This document shows positions 15,101 to 29,522 of a stretch of DNA of 64,000 nt, piece after piece. The first letter of the stretch is position 1. Each line of letters opens with the position of its first letter. Source of the stretch: Strigops habroptila (Eukaryota > Chordata > Aves > Psittaciformes > Psittacidae); the NCBI RefSeq assembly GCF_004027225.2, contig NC_046360.1:3336001-3400000 (forward strand), given 5' to 3'. The notes beneath the pieces are model-generated. The model searched no databases and had not been told where the DNA came from. It was given only the letters and a program-made list of their open reading frames with translations. The translations under genes were made by a program, and so were the position numbers.

Positions 15101-18100
15101 TGCAGGCACAGGCAACACTGCCAATGGACAAAGCAGCTTCATCTGTCCAGCAGAACCTGTGTATATCAGAAGTTTAACCTCCAGCAGGAAAAGATCACAA
15201 CGCCCCTACGGATGGCTCAGCGAAGAACATGGAATTGTTTCATCAGGAAGGTGAAGCAAGTCCTGAAGTGAAGAAAGGTGCAGCAGGACCGAGGAGGGCA
15301 TCATCTGGCTTCACAGAGCCCTTCCTACTGCCTCTCAGAGCTGGGGCCCTTCAGAGGCCACTGTCCCCAGCCGACAGGAGCAGCAGCCAGACCAGGACAA
15401 GGCTCATTCCAGCTACATTTTTAGCACTCGGAAGCAGAGAGCAGTAGCTATCCTGTACGACTGCATCCACTCAGTTTGCAGAATTTCAAGCTCTATAATG
15501 ATATGGTTCCTGGAAGAGCACTTCTAACTGAATTAGGGACATCTTGTGAGCACGCCCTTGGCAGCAAGAAGACTGTGATGTGGGAAGACTCCTGACTGCA
15601 TGATCCAGGCCCTCTGTAATTCAGTAACGAGCCCCCTTTCAGCAGAGGTGAGAGGCAGGTGTTTTTAAAGCAGATTGCTCTTAAGTTTGTGTTTTGTATT
15701 TGTGGTTTTTTGGTTTGGTCTGGTTTTTGCTTTATACACACCCTTATTTCTTTTGAGTAATAAAATGAATTGCTGCTCTTTCTCCTTTATCAATAGCGGT
15801 TGTGCTGCTGAGAAAGCCCTTGTACCACAGCAATACTCAATTAAAGAAGCAGCATGAACTCAGTTTTCCTTTGAGCAGGAAGGACAGAGACTCTAAGGAA
15901 GCTTCACCCTCCACTAACCAGCCTTGGCATTGCCCAGACACGCTTGCTTAAGGAATTTTTATGCAGTGGAAGAAGAGATTTTCCACAGCAACAAATACTT
16001 TACACAGTTGTCCAAACTAAAGCACCCATTTGACAGTAGATTCAGCCCGTCCTTGCATTCATTCATGCTCTGAAACATGCCCTTAAAAGGAGGGTTTGTT
16101 GTTCTTTTGCGTGAAGCAAAGCTGTGTTAAAATGTTTGTTTCTGATGGAACAGGGAGACAGACATCGGGAGGAAGCAAGCTGTGTCTGAAGAGCAGAATT
16201 TCTGGCAGATGGGTCAAGAGCAGCAGCTGTGTTCACAGAAAACACATGAATCTTTACATACTTAGGGCTCTCATTCGGAAAACATCGCAAGAGACAGTTT
16301 ATGACAAGGGGAAAAAAGGCTGGTTTTGACAACAGGCATCAGGGTACTGTTCTCCCGAACCTTTCCAGTGGGTGCTGCAGATGGATGTCTCACTGGGCAG
16401 GGAAAAGGTCAGTGCTCATAATGAAGCTTTACTTATTCCTGGCAGTACCAGAAATACCATGTAGAAATACAGATCTTTACTGCAGCATGATCCCTACTTG
16501 CATTAGAACAGCCTCCACTCACCCCAGTCCAAACTGAGCCATTGCTGTTCCCAATCAGTCTTTAATTTCCTTGGCAGCACTGTGGCCCCGTGCTGTGCTC
16601 CCTGTGCACACCAGGAGCATATTTCTCCTCTCCCAGAGAGAAGGTAGAATTTATCTACACAACACACGAGGGATGTGAAAGGGGAGAACCAAAAAAGTGA
16701 CATGTTTTGGCCTATGTCCTTGATGTGAGGCAGGTGCCCAGCACAGGGATGACCAAAGAGAACAGAACCTGAGCAGCCAGAGCCCAACAAGAGTGAAATG
16801 ATGGGAGTTCATACTTAATATACCAACAACCAGGTTTTACAGTGCTCGTTACACACCACTTTCTGCAGCAAAGGCAAAAAGCAGCTCCACAGATTCTCTG
16901 CAAGCTTGGTAAAATCAAAGGGCTGCTGCTGGATTTACTAAGCTGTGTCACGGAAAGAGCTACAGATACCTTATCATCACTGAAATGTTACAGAGATAAC
17001 GTGTGTGTATTTGCTGCCTCCTGGAAACACAGCTCAGGGCACTTTAATGCTTATTCTGCACTGAAACCAGTGCATCAAATGTTTTATGCTACCAGAAGTT
17101 CCAGACACCCAGCAGAAAACAAGAGCATCAGTGTTACCACCATATATTTTGAATTGCCCTGGCCTCAGCAAGCTCTCTCTCCAGCCCTTTTTGCACAACA
17201 TTGTAAATGGATTATTTTCCCCAGGTAGGGCCAGGGAGACCCAGGAATTATTACAAGCAGAGCAAGTAATGAGTTTACCAAAACCCTTATGCCAGTTACA
17301 GTTAAAATGCTGCCCTAAACACACTACCTGGTAACAGTAATTAAATAAGCAACAACATTGTGCTCTCAGGATTTTTTCATTGAAGGACTGGAAAGCACTT
17401 TTGTCATGGAATGATGTAAGTGCAGCTTTGCTCTTTCCTCCTGGTGATGATAAGGAGGCAGCACTCCATTTTCAGAGAAGCACTCCATAGGGGAACAAGC
17501 ACTCTTGTTTCTTCCTTTATAGCTCAGACGTATAGAGGTACATGAAGTGTGATGTGAACATCTGGCTTAGCAAGCACACACAGGAGTGCTGCAGTTAAGA
17601 GGAGGAAGAGCATTAGAAATAATCATATCAAAGACAGAGCCAGTCCTATGAGCCCTTTGCAAGAGAGCGAGCTAAAGATTACTCCTGAAACATCAGCCTG
17701 TTGTAGGGAAGAAAGCAGGGCAGAAGGATAACTCAGCAACGCTGATTATAAAGGAAAATAAATCATCATTCCTACTGCAGATGCCCTCAGCATCATTTCA
17801 AAAGATTTCCCTACTGAAAGCACCTCTTGATGCTGGTAAGATCAGCAGGATTCAGGAGGAGGAGACCACCTCTGAGTGCCTTGCTGAACTCCATCCTGCA
17901 CAGCAAGTCCTGCAACAGAAATACACCCACCTGGGCCAGCAAGTGAGGAGCTGACAAGCAGGAAAGCTGTATGCTTCATCACATATTCAACAGGGTCATC
18001 TCTCCTCGATTGTTATTCTGAGGACTTGGCCCTTCAACTATTTGCTATTTATGCACATTGTTCATCCCAGCCCGCCTTACGCTTGTAAGCATTCACAAGC

Positions 18101-21100
18101 CTTCAGATAAGACTTGCTCTATTCATAAGTAGCAGAGCTCAAACAGAGAAAGATCCCAGCATTAGTCAGAGCTATTGAGAGAAGGGAAATTAGACAGAAG
18201 GTACAGAGAGAAAGCCTGAGCATGAATGCTACATATTTAAATGACATTGACATTTCTTCAAAGCCTCGTTGGGTTTTTTATGGTTTGGGGGTTTCTTTAG
18301 TTGATTATTTAAGGTTACAGTTGCAAAGGTAAAATTCTTACCAAAAATGATCAAGCAGCTATTATTGGCACAGTGGGAGAGGAAAAGGGTAGGGAGAGGC
18401 TGAATACCATATAATTAACATCCAAGCTTACTGTAGAACAACAGGAGAAGTATTGCTAAAAGGAGCAGAAAAGTCAAACTTGAAAAAAGAACCCCACACG
18501 ACAAGACCCCATGCACACAATCCATGGAGTTGAGATACTTCACATATTGCCACAAGAGACAGATTGCCCAGAACAAAGTGCACAGAGCTGAGGAGGGACC
18601 CTCAATGCAACGTGCTCACACCAAGGAGCAATGCCCATTTCACTCTGCACTCCTATGCACTCAAAGAGAAGGGGTGGAAGACACACGGCTTCTGCTAATA
18701 AATCCCTTAATTTATTAACAGAACTTCTCATCATAGGAAAAAAGCTCTACGCTCTGGAAAGCACACCTAGTGAACACAGCAACTAATACATACAAAGACA
18801 ACTCAAGACGTTTATGCTGTTCTATCTTAATTCCTTACCTCATCAGCTAAGCTATAAACTAGCAGGTTTATTCTTAAGATTCCCCCCCACAACTGGCATA
18901 TTGCATGACTGCTTCATTGCTGTTTCAAGGATTCCCCCCCACCTTGCAGTCTAAGTATTAACTTGCCACTTTAAGCCCCAAACCTGTGAAAACACGAACA
19001 GACAGCTTTCCTGTACGTGAGGCTACAAACGTAGGTAGGGAGCACGATCCTATTCTGTGCTGCTTAAGGAGAAAAACAAGAGTGAAAAACAAACACCAAA
19101 CCTTTAGAGAAACCTTTTCTTGCTCCACCAACCACTTGGACTGAAACCAGCTTCTCAAAACCAGGCTTTGGCAATCCTTTTATATGAAGCAAACAGATCC
19201 ACCTGCAGCATTGTACTGCACCACAGCCACTTTTCTTCCTGAAGTGCCCACTCTCAATTTCATTCTTTGCTGTACACGGACAAGATAACCTCTCTTGAGG
19301 CTAAAAACTGCACAGAACAGTTACAGGTTGAAGAACATGCAGGAACAGCAAACTAAACCCAGCATTTCTGACATTGCTGCGCTGGTGAGTCATCAATTAA
19401 TGCCTGTTTGTCAGCTCCTATAACAGCCAAGATCTTCAAAAGCAGCTGAGGCCAACAGACCCTTGACTGAGATGCAGCCAGGCTTGGACCAGGATGCCCA
19501 GAGCCAGAAATGTCTCCCCCCCCGCCTTTAACTGTTAGCCGCCAACAAAAGCAGGAAGGGATCAGGGAGGAACTTCAAGTGACAACATCCTTCCCTCCAG
19601 CCTCTCTCCCAATTGCAAACGCCATGATGAGACACTCAACAGACAAACCCCAGCAGTATTTTAGCCAAACCCAACCCTGCCAGTTCTGTCCTTCTGGGGA
19701 AGCAACTCTTCCATCACAAAACCCCAGGGTTTAGTTTCAGTCCCCGGTGCAGTTTTACTCCAGATTCAGCAAATGATAACCTGCCATTGCTCAGCCAGAA
19801 GCCCTTCAGTATGGGTGGCAGGTCTAGCTGGTGCCCAGACCCCAGGTAACAAGAGCAGTAGATCAGAAAAGCCCATTGAACTGACATGGAACAACAAAGG
19901 TGATACAAACCTCTGAAGTGGCGCAGGGGATTTGTTTGTGCTTCATTAAGAGCCTGTTGGCTGGGATGCAGAGGGGAAAACTCAGGGATGTATTTGTATT
20001 TAATGGCAGGCACCACATAATAATTTGCAGTCTCTATGCCCAAGTGTCACAAATATCACTTGTAATGAATACATGCTTTATTTCCCTTATTCTCACTTTC
20101 CAGTTTTACTTTCCTAAGGCAACCCACTGTGCTCTTCCTATACTTTAACGTTCTCCCCTACCACGAGCTCTGTTGGAACAAAGTTTTGCAGAACAGACAA
20201 ATCTGTCCCCTGCTGAAGCCACCCAGATCAGACTCTTCTGTCAGCATTTAAATATAATAGTAATCTTCCACAACTCAGAGCAAGGATAGCTGACAATACC
20301 AAAAAACTGAAGTCAGCAGGAACCAAGAGACAAGTTTCTTATCCCTAAAAACAGCTTCCACACACCCCCGTTGCCTTGCAAATTTAGAACAGCTAAAAAA
20401 GAACCACCACAAGGGAAGTGGAGCTTGTTTGGTGGCCAACACAGCTCTCTCCAAGTGGGATCAGAGGTAAAGCATTCAAAAGTCACGTTAACAAAGCAGC
20501 AGCCTTTTGAGGTTTAAGTGACTTAATGCTTTCGGAAAACAGGACCTGGGCACATCATATGCTGTTGGAAAACTGTGTTTCTGGTGCTTAAAAGCTTGTA
20601 GCTCTAGGAAAAGTCAAGTTACATGATAGGTTTTGAGCAATAAAACCTCACACTGAGCAGCTTGAGTTTTCCTTTGCTAATTATCAAAAAGCCAGTGTTG
20701 GCAAGGAATACGACGTGCTTATGCAATGGATTCAATAAAAGATTGCTCATTTGTGCACATTTTGAAAGGGCAACCCCTTCTGCCTCTCCTCTCTCTTTGT
20801 TATATTTAAATACATTAATATTTTAATCTTCTAAAAGCACAAGCAATTTCTCTCGTCTTTAAAAATAAATAAAGTGGGGAAACGGGATCATTTTGAGGAA
20901 GCAGTATCTAGAGAAACATTTTAATGTAGATATAAACATATTTCAATACCTTCAAAGCATACAGAAGGTCAATCCAAAATCATAAAGGACCAGCAACTTT
21001 GGATGACCAAACCAGCACCTTCTTTTAAAAGGAACACAGTTTTTAAGGGATAAACCTCCAACCACCTACTAATCTCCTGAGAAGACAGAAGAGCAAGCAG

Positions 21101-21141
21101 ACTTCCATCACTTCAGGGTAATATTTCCTTCGATGTTTTGC
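3116..21141. other. Intronic sequence; scattered motifs only
   Basis: No gene or recent mobile element was recognised. There are AT-rich patches with repeated TAATTA-like motifs (about 5060-5290), a 10-base C run at 8356-8365, a perfect AP-1 motif within a small inverted repeat at 7886-7911, a short CA run near 10288-10303, and long A or T runs. Open frames up to about 135 codons on both strands (for example 13205-13612) overlap one another and show no family motif. Confidence 0.5.
7886..7911. promoter_or_regulatory. AP-1 motif inside a 6-bp inverted repeat
   Basis: The consensus AP-1 site TGACTCA lies at 7895-7901, between GAGCCC (7886-7891) and its reverse complement GGGCTC (7906-7911). 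AP-1 sites bind FOS/JUN-type bZIP proteins. The motif is visible in the sequence. Its use as an enhancer is inferred and not demonstrated, and a 7-base match is expected by chance several times in 64 kb. Confidence 0.2.
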
Positions 21142-21198
21142 AATAAAAATATAAATAATAATAAATAAATTAATAATGATTAAAATAATAATAATAAA
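21142..21198. repeat. (AAT)n-rich microsatellite
   Basis: Low-complexity run made of AATA and AATAAT units with interruptions, ending in an uninterrupted AATAATAATAATAAA stretch. Simple repeat with no other content. Confidence 0.8.
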
Positions 21199-24100
21199 GA
21201 GACAGAAGGAGACAGACAGACATCTGGGTTATGTTCTAAATGTAATTAGAAGCCTGACAACAGGACAGAATAATGTCAAACAAATTACAAGCAATGTGTT
21301 TTCATTCACAGGGTGACAAGTCAACAGGCAGTCAGTTAATTTTAAGACTGATTATGTACCAACTCCTTAAATAAAACAAACACGCTCACGTACACGAATA
21401 AGCAACGGGGAGTCCAAACACACAATCGATTTCCCTTCGGGCTGAACATCTCAGTTGTATCTGAGAAACAGCGACTGTAAGTATTTTAAGGGGGATGGCT
21501 GGTTTGTTTTACAAGCAGCTGTTATTCCTTTCCAGGTGCTCAAGCCAACATGCCTTATACCCCAGTCTTGGAGCTGTTGAACATCCTCAATCATCACCAA
21601 ACACTGACACAAGCATAATGAAGTGCATACATAAAAATGACACTACAAAGCACAACTCCCGCTCGCAGTCCTGGCTGGCACATCCCCTTCCTGCAAAGGG
21701 GCTCTTAGGCATCTCGGTTTGGGGTGGTTTTGGTCAGGGATGCGAGATGCAACCCCACAACCAGAACTGCACACTCCCAATGAAGGTAACTGTCAAAGGA
21801 GGGAAGCCTTGTTTCCACCAAGGCTTTTTTGGCTCTGCCAAAAAGCTTTTCAGAGTAGACCAAGTCTTGAAGCATTGCCTGTAACAGGCTACAGATTGAT
21901 CAGGGATAAAAGCAGCTACAAAACATTCCACAATATTCCCCACCTTGAACTTTAAGGTCCTATGGAAAGAACCTTAAAGTCCTGCTGTGTGTGAAAGGAC
22001 CTGAAGATGACTGACAGCAATCCCAGGGCAAAGTGTCTTACAGGACAGCAGTGGCTTTCCTCACCATGTCCAGGTTTCCCAACATGGAGCTGCATCCCTG
22101 CACCAAGGGAGCCATTCTTCTTCCCACATTAGGAGCTTGCAGGGACCAATTTACACAATGCTTCAACTTTCCACTTCCAAAGCAATTAAAAGAAGAATTT
22201 AAAGTTATCTTAATCTCCTAAGTAGCAGAGGGGGAAGATGTGCAGCCCGGGGAGAGAATGGCTGCAGAGGGCAGCTCTTCCTCTTCTTGCAGCAATAAGA
22301 ACCACCTACTTGTTTGAACGATGATGGTTTCATGGGAACACCACTGCAGAGCCAAAAAGATGCCAGCTATGATGTAAATAGAGGGGAAAAGCAAACAGAC
22401 TCGGTGCAAAGCATTAAGGCATGGAAGCAAACAGGACATGGTGGTGGAGACGCCAGGCTGCAAGGAGAAACAATGCAGCAAGACAGAATGACAGATGAAG
22501 AAAGAAAGGTTACAAAAGCAGAACAGACTAGAAAGGCACTTATAGGATAATAAACCTTGCCTGTGTTTCTAATTATATCTGTAATACTTAAAGCTGAAAG
22601 GATTTTAGAAGGCCCATTTACTTTTCGTCCTCTGTGCCATTTTCTGCCGGCGTTTGCCTCAAATGCCTGAAGACAAATGGTTGGTGTCAGCATCTAACGT
22701 GTGTAGCTGGGGTGAAACTCTGCAAGGGACAGAGCTGAAGTGGCTAAAGTCCCTGCAGCGAGGCAGGGACAAGCTGGGCAGCCCCCATGTACATGCCCTC
22801 AAACCTACCAGTGGAAATGCAAATCCAGCAGCACCACTGCAGTCCAGGCACCTTCTGGTGAAGGCTTTAATGATCTAGAAAACCATGGAACAGCACCAGA
22901 CTGCAAGTTAGACATCAACTCCAAATCCTTTGAATAAACAAATACGCTCACAGTTTTGGATGGGCCGTGCTGAAGGCTGGCGAGACCAGTTGGAATGATG
23001 ACAATCCAACAGAACTGCGCCTGGGCAGGAACAGACACGGAAAGCAGGGAGTCAAGCTTGTTAAATTTCTCTGGACTCTTCAAGCAGTTCTTCAGAGCTT
23101 CGTGTTAACTGATTAATACACCTACAAGCTTACAGCTGTGAACAACTTCATTTAGATTAGATCTCTGAAGCATGAACTGGCCCAAACTGCTCAGATTTGA
23201 AACAAAGTGGAAATAACAGGCAGTAGACTAACCAAATAAAGATATATCAATTTTAATTGTAGAGCTATTCAGAGCAGAGTACTCTGGAGAGGAAAAAAGA
23301 TGTAGCCTATCTCCTTGGGAGTAGAAGTGCTTAGGTTTAATCTGCAGTGTTGTCACTCTACAGAGATGTAGCACTCCAAGAATTCTAATGCCAGACTTCA
23401 AGAAGTCAACCGAAACTTGAGCACACCGAAGCCTGTAACAGTCAGTCAGGACAAACATCGCAACTGGAAGCATTTTAAGTTTGGAAATACACAAACATGA
23501 CGAAAACTGCAGAAGCGCTACCGCTGCACTCTGGGAATTAATGTTCCCCTTCCCTTCAGATGGTAACATCTCAGCACTCGCTACGCGCTGCGTGATTCAA
23601 GAGCCTGGCACGTTTGCTGACACCTGAATATCTGCTAATATGTGTCTTCTACTCAGAAATAGGGGGAAGGGAAAGGCTTTTGGAAAAGAAAAATTACACC
23701 AGAGATGTTGTTATAACAGTTCAGAGCATTTCCAGTAATGCTTCAGATGCTGCAGTGAGAGATCTTACCCAACAGCTTTTGGAAACAAGGTGGTAATATT
23801 TATCATCATCACCTTCCCCAGCTCAGTATGCTGAAAGCACACAGAGAATAAAAAACACACAGTCTTGGAATAGTTAAGTGTTTCAGGGTACGTGTGTTTG
23901 GTTTGGGAGCTTTTTTGTTGCTTTATTTAATTACTGATAACTGAATCAAACCAGAAAAGCCCTCTCAGAGCGCAGCCTTTGTAAACCGCACCAGACCTTG
24001 TCCCACAGCAAAGAGCGCACACTTTTACAAAAGGACAAAACTGCTCCAACGTATTGAGCAGATGTTCCCAAGATCTCTAAAATTGCCTTTCTGAGTGTCA

Positions 24101-25269
24101 GCTGAAGAGGCTGAATCCCAGGCTCAACATGAACAACCTGGCCTGGTACTCAGGCACCCCACAATACAAGACATGAAGTCTCTAAGTCCATCACCCCCCA
24201 GCCTGGCTGCACTGGGAGGTTTGGTACACCAAAAATACACCTACTCGTGGGAAGAGCTCTTTCAACTTGTGGTTTTATAACCAAAAGCTTATGAACAAAG
24301 GGCACTGCTGCTTCCAGAAACAGCCAAGGGTCAGAGCCCAAGCTGAGAACCAGCAAGAGCCAGCCTGAACCCAGTATGAAAGTGGAGTGGCCACTGGCAG
24401 CCAACAGCACTGTGATGGGGCCAGAACCAACTTCCCACAGCTGCTGTAAGCAGCATCAATGTTCCCGTGCTGCACCCGCAATTACTTTAAGCAATCAGCC
24501 TTAGAAAAACACTAATAAGTAAGGCTCATTCTTCCTTTCTCATAACAGGACAACTTCTACTTAACCTTCCTGTCGCTGAAGACATATTCCATTTAAGAAA
24601 GCAGCACAGTATCAATTTAACAACTGAGCAAACAATACCTTCACGTTGCTGTGCCTGTTAACCTTTGATTTACAATGATGGTTGTGTCAGTTTTGTTTTT
24701 TAAATTAAGATACTTACATCCTGAAGGGTAACAAAGTTCACTCTATTAAATTAACATCTGGTATAAATAATGCACTGCCAGAGAGTCAAAAGAACGTTTA
24801 CAAAGCACTAAAACCGGGTGACTGAGCATCGAACAGTCTTCCTTTGGAAAAAGATAAAAAAGGTAATAAACATCTGAAAATTAAACTCTTTCTTTGCAAA
24901 CATTTTTGGTGTAAGAATACTCAGCTCCAAATCATTAGTTGTGGTTGCTGTCAAGAGAGACCTGAGCAAGACGGTGCAGGCTCTTCGCTGCGCTGCTGAT
25001 GTGGAAAGCTGAGGCTTCCATGGGCAGACAGTTTGTTCACCCCACGTGTAGGTTATAACACTCACTCATCTCCCCAAGCAATTTTCGCTAATAAGAGGTT
25101 TCCAAGACCAGTCTTTCTCCTTCTCCAGCCCCATAAGAAGCTTTCCACAAGACTCAAGGAGACCAATCCTGCCCTCTCTCCCCCTTTTTTAAGATGGGAG
25201 AATCAAGTTCAGCAATTTCTTATTGCTAGGGCAAGGCTAACAAGAGACAACAGTGAGCGGATCGTATGG

Positions 25270-25299
25270 CATTGGCTTCCCTGCCAACGGGAGCCAATG
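25270..25299. promoter_or_regulatory. Palindromic pair of CCAAT/NFI-type motifs
   Basis: CATTGGCT (25270-25277) and AGCCAATG (25292-25299) are exact reverse complements, and the inner CCC and GGG also pair, leaving a one-base bulge. This gives two opposed CCAAT boxes and a TTGGC...GCCAA arrangement of the NFI type, although the spacing is wider than a canonical NFI dimer site. Function is inferred only. Confidence 0.25.
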
Positions 25300-26759
25300 T
25301 TAAGTGTAAAGGTTGTATTTCTTTATTCACATGAACCCACGGAGCTCACAGTTATTATATTCACTTCTACACCATTTTAAAAAGGCAAAGGAAACAAAAG
25401 GCAGAAATTATCTTCTAAAACAAGCACTTTTTTTTGTGCTAAAGTCTTTGGTGAAGAAATATAAAACACAATTGCAACAAGAGCTCAGATTGCTGCTTTA
25501 GACTCTAATAGCTTCATAACAGTAATTAAGGCTTCTTCCTGACTTCATAACTATGCCGTAATGCATTTATCAAAAGCACATTACCACAATGGACACATTC
25601 ACTCTTCCTGCAGTGTTCCGACAGCTCCCTTTGGACACTATCAGAAAATAAAATCTTATGTGGTCCAATTAAAGAAAGCATAAATCCAGATCATTTCTCT
25701 TGGCTGTCTTGTGTTGAATGCACTGCTCTGTCAATGTTTTAAATGGGAAAATGGGTAAGTGCTTTGGATACAGTAAAAAAAACTTCCTTCTCAGAACAGC
25801 TCCGGGATGCAGAGTCTTTCTTAAGAGCCACAGGAAGGAAGGAGTGTTACTTGGGAGCTTTGTTTTTATCACAGAAGGAGCAGAGGTTTTGACAGCAGAG
25901 AGACTATTGTCAAGTGCATTTGGACTCACGTCAAGTCTCTGCCTTGACAAATTGGACCGGGAGTCCTTTCACAATGGAAGTGCACGAGAGAACATAACAT
26001 GCAACACAGACCCATTTCTCCACTTCAATGAAAAGCAGGAGGGAATTACAGAGCTCTCTCCCTCCCATCCAATTGCCTACAACAGGCTGCAACAAGCACA
26101 GCCCAGCAGTGCTCCGCAGGGATCCGTTCACAGATGAGCATCTTCTCACTGGTCCCTCTCCCACACAAACCCCACTACTTGATTGGGAATACAAATTGCT
26201 GCTGCCAGCTGAGCTCCAGGAGGAGCGGCACATGTGTGAAGCTCACACTGTGTAATGACTCTACCAGAAGTGCAAATGCAAGTGGGTGAGTATTGGCATG
26301 AACACTGCAGAGCGTAGCTAAAATTAGGGCCAGCAATATGGAGAGCCCATAATATCCTCCGCACCTGGATAGCTCAGTGCACACCAGCACAAACATGCTT
26401 TTACTGGAAGGACGGTGAAAAGGGGGAAGATGCAAAATACACATGACCTTCCTCACCATTTGCTCCACCAAGAGAGGTTTTGCATTAGCCATCCTGCAGC
26501 AACAGCTCTGAAGGTTTTAGGGTGGAGATAACTGGGAACACATTACCATTTCTTGAGCACGTGAAAGCTTATTTTAAACCAGATAGGTTCTCTGCTCTAG
26601 CAATGATCCTCAGTCTTTGCCATATTCCGCTTTTGCTATGCACTTCTCCCTCCTATCTCTTAACCACTACCATGGGGAAAAGTTGGCGGTTTGTTTAAGT
26701 ATAGAATTATTAGTATTAGATCAGCATTCAAGCCAGAAGTAACAAAACCCACTTCACAC

Positions 26760-26787
26760 AAGGGATGCAGAGCGCTTAGCATCCCTT
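26760..26787. repeat. 28-bp near-perfect palindrome
   Basis: AAGGGATGC (26760-26768) and GCATCCCTT (26779-26787) are exact inverted copies around a self-complementary AGCGCT core (26771-26776). Only two positions in each half fail to match. It could be a dimeric protein-binding site or chance. No gene lies nearby. Confidence 0.5.
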
Positions 26788-29522
26788 ACCAGTGAATCGG
26801 TGTTGTTTACTCCTTGTGTGGAAGGTTTTACGCTGATGAGTTCTGATTACTCCTTAGTACAAGGAGAGCTGTGGGCAATAACCTGACCAGGACTCTTTAC
26901 AGCATAGTTCTTCACCCACCAAGTTCAGTATTCTTTCCAAAATCACAGCATTTCTCTAACAGCAGAGAGAGAGGCAACGCACCAGGCAGCATTCAAAGAA
27001 GCTCTTGGGTTTTTGTGTCTGGGTTGCAGGGGGTGAGGAGGAAGATAAGTCGAGAAACCTTCCAGAAACCCTGGGGATGAAAGGAGAGCACTAGAATTGG
27101 TTACAGTAAATGAAAAGCATAATTCAAATGCTGACATGCACTTCACAAAGCTGTTGTTCAAACTACATGGGAAGGAGCTGCACCAACCTCCATTTGAAGA
27201 AGAAAAAAAGGAGAGGGGAAAAAAAAGCAGCTTAGGTATAGTATTATCCAAGAGCTGTTCCTGAGCCCCCCCCATCCAGAAACAGACTACCAAGCCTTCA
27301 TTCAATAAGGAACTGCTACAACAAAATTACCTCCTGGGTGCTAATGGGCTCTTAGTTATAAACAACCTCTTTAAATAGGAAAAAAAGGGTGCATTATAAA
27401 GGAATTTGCCACACATTTCCTTCAATAAATCCTTCCTCCATTCAGTGCTTCCCAACAGGAGCTGGGCTGCCAACTATTATCACCAGCAATTCTCTCCCAC
27501 CAGGGAAAAAGTAAAATAAAGAATTCAGACCATAAAAAAGATCTCTTTTATCATAGAAGAAAGTTATTGTGAGCCTTCATGTGCCTGGCTGAGATCTAGG
27601 CACACTGATGGTCCCCTCTTTCTCCATCATTTCCCTGCAGAGGGAGAAAGGAACAAATGTTGACCATGTAATGTATACCTAGAGACTCGAGGGAATCACA
27701 CTCATTCAGGTTTATTTATAGGAACAAGTATTGTATTTATTTGATTTTATTTACACCAAGAAGAAAAGGTCCAAAGGCTCCTGGCAAAAGCATCCCGTTA
27801 GGGCAGCTGGGTAAGTTGCCATCACACTGCGCCAGGTATTCCCCTTCTGAAACACCTACTCTTGGCATAGGCTAGAAAAAGGAAAAGAAAAAAAGAAGAA
27901 AATTCCCTGCTAATTTCCCAGAGCTCCTGACAGTTCCTACCTGCTTGGTTCATCCTCTGCCAGCTCCATGTCACTGCCAGCTCCATATTTTTTGGCCAGT
28001 GCCCTACTGCAAGGACTGTCCCTCTTGGGGCAGCCAACTTGCTTTCTAGTTGGGTCAGAGCAGAGGATTAGCTGCAGAACCCCAGGAAGAGCCACCGGTG
28101 AGGCAGTACAAGGAATGCACTCAAGAGGCTCCTACCCAGAGCTCAAAACTGCTGGAACCACCCTTGATTTCCAGCCTTTGCCTGCCCAGCACACATGCCA
28201 AAGACAAGAGGAAGTGCCAGCTCCCTGCAGGACTGCTCACACGTTCCAAGTCCAGGTGGTGACAGAGCAGGACCACATGTCACATACCATGGCACTGCAT
28301 CTGCAGCAGGGCAAGCATGTGCCAGCATGCAAAGCCTCCCAGCTGTAAGACCCCACAGCCAGAATTGCTCACAGTGATGAGCCTGAGGGAACAGCCACTG
28401 CCCAAACCACTGTCCCCCCTTTGCAAGGCTCTTGCACCATATTCCTGAACAGGGAACACCAGGAGGTCAAACTGATCTGCAGAGAAGTGGCTTGGACTAA
28501 GCTGGACTGGTCAAATCAACCTTCATAGGGAACAGGGCAGTGGCCCTGGGGCTGGGCAAAGAGCTGCTAAGGGAGGGAGCAAGATTCATTTCCCTTAAGG
28601 AAAGCCCAGCCAGATGAAATGCTTTTGTCCTCCAAATGCATAAGCTTGTTCCTCATGAAAAGTTTACATAAACTAAAGGAACTAACACTAATAAAGTTTT
28701 ATCACTTCCTATACCCGTACGTCAAGGGAGTCCCAGCAAAGCTCTGTGGGCAGCCGCAGCAGGAGCCTGGGATTGTGCTGCATCCCATCTGAAGGGGGCA
28801 CAAAATCCCTGCTGGCAATCTACAGCATCAAACAGATACTCAGGACATATCCAGCCCCGAATCAGGAAAAAAAATCATCCATGCTTGTAAGCTGCTCACA
28901 CCCTTAAGCTCTCCAGAGAAGTTTTACAGCTTGTAAAACCCTCATGATTCATTTGGAAAGAAACCACAGCCTGTGCTGCAGCCACACCAGTGTAAGGTTT
29001 CCCATGGAAGGAGGGATGCCTCCATAAACTGGACTTTGAGTGGATATGTAGAGAGCACTTACATGTTCCAGGGCTCAGCCACAACACAAAAGAGGAGAAA
29101 ATAGAAGGTTTTCTGCCCTACAAGACACTTTATGCAGAGAAAAGCACACTGCTTTGTTTATACAGAGGTTTTCTTTCCAGCGTGCACCACTTAGCCGTCC
29201 ATTATCAGCCCAAAACCAACAGGGCACAGGAGACTAATGAACAGCATGAGCAGGAAATACAAAGATGTGGAGCAAGATTTAAAGGACAAATGGCTCAGGC
29301 AGTCTTGTATTTTACAGAAGGTCATTCACTGTGTCTTTATACTTCATTTATCAAATTATATCTGAATTGGTGCAGTCATCCTGATTCAAGAAATCATCAC
29401 GCACCTTTTCGCTTCAAAAGGGGAAATAAATACCTTATCTGTAAAGTATTTTGCATCAGAGGATCTCGAGTCCTCCCCTGGCACTTTGCCTCATAAAACC
29501 ACCCGGGCAGATAGCTGCTTAC

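Larger units (their letters stand above)
21199..29522. other. Intronic sequence without recognised genes
   Basis: No exon-like open frame with flanking splice sites was found. The stretch contains two short palindromes (25270-25299 and 26760-26787), a 10-bp inverted repeat ACTTTAAGGT / ACCTTAAAGT at 21949-21958 and 21971-21980, and poly-T or poly-A tracts. The open frames at 25718-26137 and 27968-28348 are uninterrupted for 126-139 codons but overlap others on the opposite strand and have no recognisable domain. Confidence 0.5.
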
